A program made the position numbers and the translations under genes. A stretch of DNA of 8,704 bases, taken from positions 1 through 8,704 of the forward strand of contig JADGBP010000077.1 of the NCBI GenBank assembly GCA_015231395.1, in the 5' to 3' direction. Under the pieces are notes generated by a model, which made no database searches, was not told the DNA's origin, and saw only the letters and a program-made list of their open reading frames with translations. Shown here one piece after another: positions 5,576 to 8,704 of this stretch. Position 1 is the first letter of the stretch; every line of letters starts with the position of its first letter. Origin of the DNA: Desulfamplus sp. (GTDB lineage: Bacteria; Desulfobacterota; Desulfobacteria; Desulfobacterales; Desulfobacteraceae).

Positions 5576-7552
5576 GAAAAGTGCCTGTGGAAACCATCTG
5601 AAGAGAGAATCAAGCAGACCAATATCTACAGGTTTATGCAGACTGTAAATGAAAAATACGGGAAAACATTCTCTGATTATAATGAACTTTATCAATGGTC
5701 AATTGATAATCTTGAAGAGTTTTGGTCACTTATGTGGGATTTTGCCGGAATCAGGTCATCTAAATATTTTGATCGTGTACTTGATGACCCCAAAAAAATG
5801 CCAGGAGCCAAATGGTTTGAAGGTGCAAGACTCAATTTTGCCCAGAATCTATTAAGGTTCAGAAATGATAATATCGCTCTTGTTTTCCGGGGGGAAGACC
5901 AGATCAGAAGAACCATTACCTACAATGAGCTTTATGATGAAACCTCAAGGGTTGCCGAAGCGTTAAAGCGTTTCGGCATAAAGCCTGGCGACCGTGTGGT
6001 AGGGTTTGTGCCCAACATGCCGGAATCTGTTATTGCGATGCTTGCGACTACAAGCATCGGGGCAGTATGGTCATCATGCTCCCCTGATTTTGGCATAAAA
6101 GGTGTACTTGACCGGTTCGGACAGACCAGACCAAGGATTCTGTTTACTGCTGACGGTTATTTTTTCAAGGGTAAACCAATGGATAGCCTGGAAAAAATCG
6201 CCGGCATCATCAAAGAGATTCCATCAATTGAAAAAGTGGTGGTGATTCCTTATGTCAAGGAAGATCCCTATATAAAGTCAATCCCCAATGCAGTGCTTCT
6301 GGATAAATTCAAGACATCCCGTGCCCGTGAATGCCATGCCAGTGAAATCTATGCCCGTGAAATTGAATTTGAACAGCTTCCGTTTGATCACCCACTTTAC
6401 ATAATGTATTCGTCCGGCACCACCGGACTTCCCAAATGCATGGTTCAGAGTGCCGGTGGAGTTCTCATGCACCAGATCAAGGAGCTGATACTCCATACTG
6501 ATCTCAAGGAAGATGATACAATCTTCTATTTTACCACTTGCGGCTGGATGATGTGGAACTGGCTTGTAACCTCTCTTTCTGTAGGTGCAACTCTGGTTCT
6601 ATTTGATGGGAACCCATTTCATCCAGCTCCTGACGCACTTTGGCAGATGGCACAAGATGAAAAAGTCACGGTGTTTGGCACAAGTGCCGGTTACATCGCC
6701 GCTCTTAAAAATGCTGGTGTAAAACCCGGACAGCAGTTTGATCTGACCGCTATGAGAGCACTTTTATCAACAGGTTCGCCTCTCTCAAAAGAGGATTTCG
6801 AGTTTGTATATAATGAAGTAAAGTCAGATCTTCAACTTGCTTCAATATCAGGCGGCTCTGATCTTAACGGCTGTTTTGCCCTTGGTAATCCAATGAGTCC
6901 TGTCTATTCAGGAGAGATTCAGTGTCGCGGACTTGCCATGAAAGTGTTTGCTTATGATGAGAATGGCAGACCAGTGACAGGTCGGCAAGGAGAGCTTGTC
7001 TGTACAGCCCCCTTCCCTTCAATGCCTATCTATTTCTGGAATGATGAAGACGGCTCCCGCTATCATGATGCCTATTTTGACCAATACCCCGGAATCTGGA
7101 CACATGGGGATTTCATAGAGGTGACAGAACGGGGCGGTGTAATAATGTATGGACGCTCCGATGCCACATTGAATCCCGGAGGTGTCAGAATCGGCACTGC
7201 AGAAATCTATCGCCGAATGGAGCAGATGGAAGAGATTTCGGACAGTGTTGTTGTTGGGCAGGAGTGGAACAATGACGTAAGGGTCATACTTTTTGTCACA
7301 ATGGCTGCTGGATTTGAACTTAATGATGAGATCAAAACTAAAATAAAAAATGATATTCGTAAAAATGCCTCTCCCCGTCATATTCCGGCAAAGATCATTC
7401 AGGTTCCGGATATTCCCTATACGCTTAACATGAAAAAGGTCGAACTTGCGGTAAAAAAAATGATTCACGGCAAAGAGGTCAAAAACAAGGACGCATTGAA
7501 GAATCCAGAATCACTGGATTTTTTCGGACAAATTGAGGAGTTGAAATACTGA
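5573..7552 (+). CDS. Acetoacetyl-CoA synthetase (acetoacetate-CoA ligase)
   Basis: A 659-residue cytoplasmic adenylate-forming enzyme that converts acetoacetate, ATP and CoA to acetoacetyl-CoA, AMP and pyrophosphate. The length fits the family (about 650). An ACAS_N-like segment (DNLEEFWSLMWDF) precedes the AMP-binding domain. Visible motifs are the phosphate loop YSSGTTGLPKCM (279-290), SGGSDLNGCF (426-435), THGDF with D513, and the hinge/A8 motif GRSDATLNPGGVRIG (527-541). The C-terminal catalytic lysine is K621 in TLNMKKVELAVKK, where many relatives read SGKK. Overall spacing and the YTLxxKKVE ending favour acetoacetyl-CoA synthetase over acetyl- or propionyl-CoA synthetase. It follows the XRE-cupin regulator after a 125-bp spacer and may share its transcript. 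Likely use is ketone-body or poly-hydroxybutyrate turnover. No defect is seen. Confidence 0.92.
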   Translation: MEKCLWKPSEERIKQTNIYRFMQTVNEKYGKTFSDYNELYQWSIDNLEEFWSLMWDFAGIRSSKYFDRVLDDPKKMPGAKWFEGARLNFAQNLLRFRNDNIALVFRGEDQIRRTITYNELYDETSRVAEALKRFGIKPGDRVVGFVPNMPESVIAMLATTSIGAVWSSCSPDFGIKGVLDRFGQTRPRILFTADGYFFKGKPMDSLEKIAGIIKEIPSIEKVVVIPYVKEDPYIKSIPNAVLLDKFKTSRARECHASEIYAREIEFEQLPFDHPLYIMYSSGTTGLPKCMVQSAGGVLMHQIKELILHTDLKEDDTIFYFTTCGWMMWNWLVTSLSVGATLVLFDGNPFHPAPDALWQMAQDEKVTVFGTSAGYIAALKNAGVKPGQQFDLTAMRALLSTGSPLSKEDFEFVYNEVKSDLQLASISGGSDLNGCFALGNPMSPVYSGEIQCRGLAMKVFAYDENGRPVTGRQGELVCTAPFPSMPIYFWNDEDGSRYHDAYFDQYPGIWTHGDFIEVTERGGVIMYGRSDATLNPGGVRIGTAEIYRRMEQMEEISDSVVVGQEWNNDVRVILFVTMAAGFELNDEIKTKIKNDIRKNASPRHIPAKIIQVPDIPYTLNMKKVELAVKKMIHGKEVKNKDALKNPESLDFFGQIEELKY

Positions 7553-7553
7553 T

Positions 7554-7581
7554 CGCTATCACTTCATAGGTCTTGATAGTG
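7554..7581 (+). terminator. Weak stem-loop just after the synthetase stop codon
   Basis: CGCTATCA (7554-7561) pairs with TGATAGTG (7574-7581), with one G-T pair and a 12-base loop, two bases after the TGA. No T-run follows, so it is not a classical intrinsic terminator; it could protect the 3' end or do nothing. Confidence 0.3.
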
Positions 7582-7635
7582 TGTCGGAATCAATTGTTGA
7601 CAATGGAAAATAAGTAGGAGGTTCTGACAAAAAGA

Positions 7636-7664
7636 TTGCAATAGAAATCTAAATTTGATATATA
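7636..7664 (+). promoter_or_regulatory. Sigma70 promoter of the tRNA-His gene
   Basis: TTGCAA (7636-7641) and TATATA (7659-7664) are spaced by exactly 17 bases. They are followed by the GC-rich discriminator GCCGGC, typical of stringently controlled stable-RNA promoters. Transcription would start near 7671, about 15 bases before the tRNA. Confidence 0.65.
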
Positions 7665-7685
7665 GCCGGCATTTGTTTGTCTTGC

Positions 7686-7762
7686 GGTGGGTGTAGCTCA
7701 GTTGGCAGAGCACCAGGTTGTGGCCCTGGTGGCCGCGGGTTCAAGTCCCGTCACTCACCCCA
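7686..7762 (+). tRNA. tRNA-His (anticodon GTG)
   Basis: The complete cloverleaf can be drawn. The acceptor GTGGGTG (7687-7693) pairs with CACTCAC (7752-7758). The D arm is GCTCAGTTGGCAGAGC. The anticodon stem CCAGG/CCTGG encloses TTGTGGC, with anticodon GTG at 7720-7722. The T arm is GCGGGTTCAAGTCCCGT. The extra G at 7686 opposite C73 (7759) is the G-1 identity element specific to tRNA-His. CCA is encoded (7760-7762). Confidence 0.98.
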
Positions 7763-7799
7763 CATATAGTTTTCCATTTTCCAGATAAATAAATTTGGC

Positions 7800-7942
7800 A
7801 GTCACAATATCAGTCACAATCCCACCCCAGTCAGCCAATATCAGTTCAAATCCCATCCCAACCAAGTTAATGTCAGTCAAAACAAAACCCCAGAGATAGT
7901 CAATATCAGTTAAAACTTCACCCCAGCCAGCCAATGATAAGG
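7800..7942. repeat. Imperfect 29-36 bp tandem array overlapping the 3' end of the RND gene
   Basis: Four units, 7800-7828, 7829-7864, 7865-7897 and 7898-7928, plus a partial one to 7942, share AGTCAATATCAGTCAAAA followed by a C-rich stretch CCCACCCC. The fourth unit contains the RND stop codon (7910-7912) and its last five codons; the other copies lie downstream of the gene. The units diverge by many substitutions. No unique spacers are present. The remainder of the tRNA-to-RND spacer (7763-7799) is AT-rich and holds nothing recognisable. Confidence 0.75.
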
Positions 7943-8704
7943 TTTCCAGTATATCTCACTGATTTTTCCTGAAACCTTTTGTCTCAATTCCCCCATTCTT
8001 TCCAGAAAATAATAGATAGTCGGTACAACCACCAGTGTAAGAAATGTGGCAACCATAAGCCCGAATATAACCACCACAGCCATTGAACGCCACCACTGGC
8101 TCGATTCACTGACCCATGAGATGCTCCATGTATGAAAATCGTAGGAGATTCCGGTCACCATTGGAATTAGCCCTAAAATTGTGGTTACAGCCGTAAGCAG
8201 TACAGGACGCATACGGGTAGCACCTGCAGAGACCACAGCCTCTTTTAGTTCCATTCCCCGCTCTCTCAACTTGTTTGTGTAGTCAATCAGCACTATAGCA
8301 TTATTTACCACAACTCCAGCTAAAGATATAACCCCTACGCCGGTCATGATAATTCCAAACGAGGAGTGGAACAAAGCAAGACCGAGAAACGCCCCGCCAA
8401 GTGAGAGGATAACCGATGTCATAATTATAAACGGCTGAACAATGGAGTTGAACATAGTAACAAGAACAAGAAAAATCAGCAGCAGGGCAATCATAAACGC
8501 CTTGCCCAAAAAAGCCTCTGATTCCTGCTGCATCTCGAATTCACCAGTGAATTTAATTTTATAACCTGGAGGCAGGTTGAATTTTTCCAGCATTTTTGCC
8601 GCCTGTTCCCGAACTACAGCACCGGGTATCTTGTCTTCATCAACATTTGCCTTCACTGTTACAACCCGTTCGTTGTTGATGCGGACAATATTGCCAATAG
8701 AACC
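7910..8704 (-). CDS. RND efflux transporter, inner-membrane permease, C-terminal part (5' end outside window)
   Basis: The leftward frame is open from the right edge, so this is a fragment of 264 residues from a protein of about 1000; the internal GTG at 8654-8656 is not its start. It belongs to the AcrB/HAE1-type resistance-nodulation-division pumps, which export drugs or other compounds from the inner membrane or periplasm by proton antiport. Counting from the first visible residue, a porter-domain end (IGNIVRINNERVVTVKA) is followed by five predicted membrane helices near 69-87, 93-112, 117-142, 166-186 and 207-234. These correspond to TM8-TM12. The TM10 signature is GVGVISLAGVVVNNAIVLID, followed by GATRMRPVLLTAV. 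At the position of the AcrB proton-relay lysine (K940) this protein has asparagine. The C-terminus (AGVKF) lies inside the tandem array. Substrate and partners cannot be told. Confidence 0.9.
   Translation of the reverse strand, partial: GSIGNIVRINNERVVTVKANVDEDKIPGAVVREQAAKMLEKFNLPPGYKIKFTGEFEMQQESEAFLGKAFMIALLLIFLVLVTMFNSIVQPFIIMTSVILSLGGAFLGLALFHSSFGIIMTGVGVISLAGVVVNNAIVLIDYTNKLRERGMELKEAVVSAGATRMRPVLLTAVTTILGLIPMVTGISYDFHTWSISWVSESSQWWRSMAVVVIFGLMVATFLTLVVVPTIYYFLERMGELRQKVSGKISEIYWKPYHWLAGVKF

Noticed and set aside
7019..7468. 149-codon antisense frame opposite acetoacetyl-CoA synthetase
   Set aside because: It overlaps a strongly supported gene completely, has no ribosome binding site and resembles no family I know.
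7686..7762. tRNA-His as an integration site for a mobile element
   Set aside because: No integrase and no repeated tRNA 3' end was seen in the window.

Overview
The window looks like a piece of a Gram-negative, moderately AT-rich chromosome. It has a Sec-exported periplasmic binding protein, an RND inner-membrane pump and intact sigma70-type and Shine-Dalgarno signals. An XRE-cupin regulator next to an acetoacetyl-CoA synthetase, together with the protein sequence style, suggests a Desulfobacterota (Desulfobacterales-like) bacterium. That placement is inference; no taxonomic marker is present.

Layout from left to right. (1) The last 20 codons of a family 3 solute-binding protein (1-64), an iterated spacer, and a complete paralogue of that protein (264-1028). 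(2) A 24-bp tandem array facing the end of a leftward endonuclease III gene, nth (1185-1862). (3) Divergent from nth, a 916-codon gene (1938-4688) that I read as a Ski2/Mtr4-type DExH helicase. Its fold landmarks can still be followed end to end, but every ATPase motif I could locate has lost its catalytic residues. It also carries three different in-frame minisatellites (27, 21 and 30 bp). (4) An XRE-cupin regulator (4812-5447), then acetoacetyl-CoA synthetase (5573-7552), probably co-transcribed or co-regulated and serving ketone-body/poly-hydroxybutyrate or fatty-acid carbon flow. (5) A tRNA-His(GTG) gene (7686-7762) with its own promoter. (6) The C-terminal half of an RND efflux pump, leftward, running off the right edge (7910-8704).

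Two things stand out. The first is the apparently ATPase-dead but uninterrupted Ski2-like gene. The second is that five of the seven visible protein-gene 3' ends lie inside short imperfect tandem repeats whose units include or abut the stop codon. Each of these genes has its own unrelated unit. This suggests a local duplication process that acts at gene ends and, in multiples of three, inside the helicase-like gene. One of these arrays is also a tandem form of a dispersed hairpin repeat seen again upstream of the synthetase. No CRISPR array, insertion sequence or phage gene is visible.
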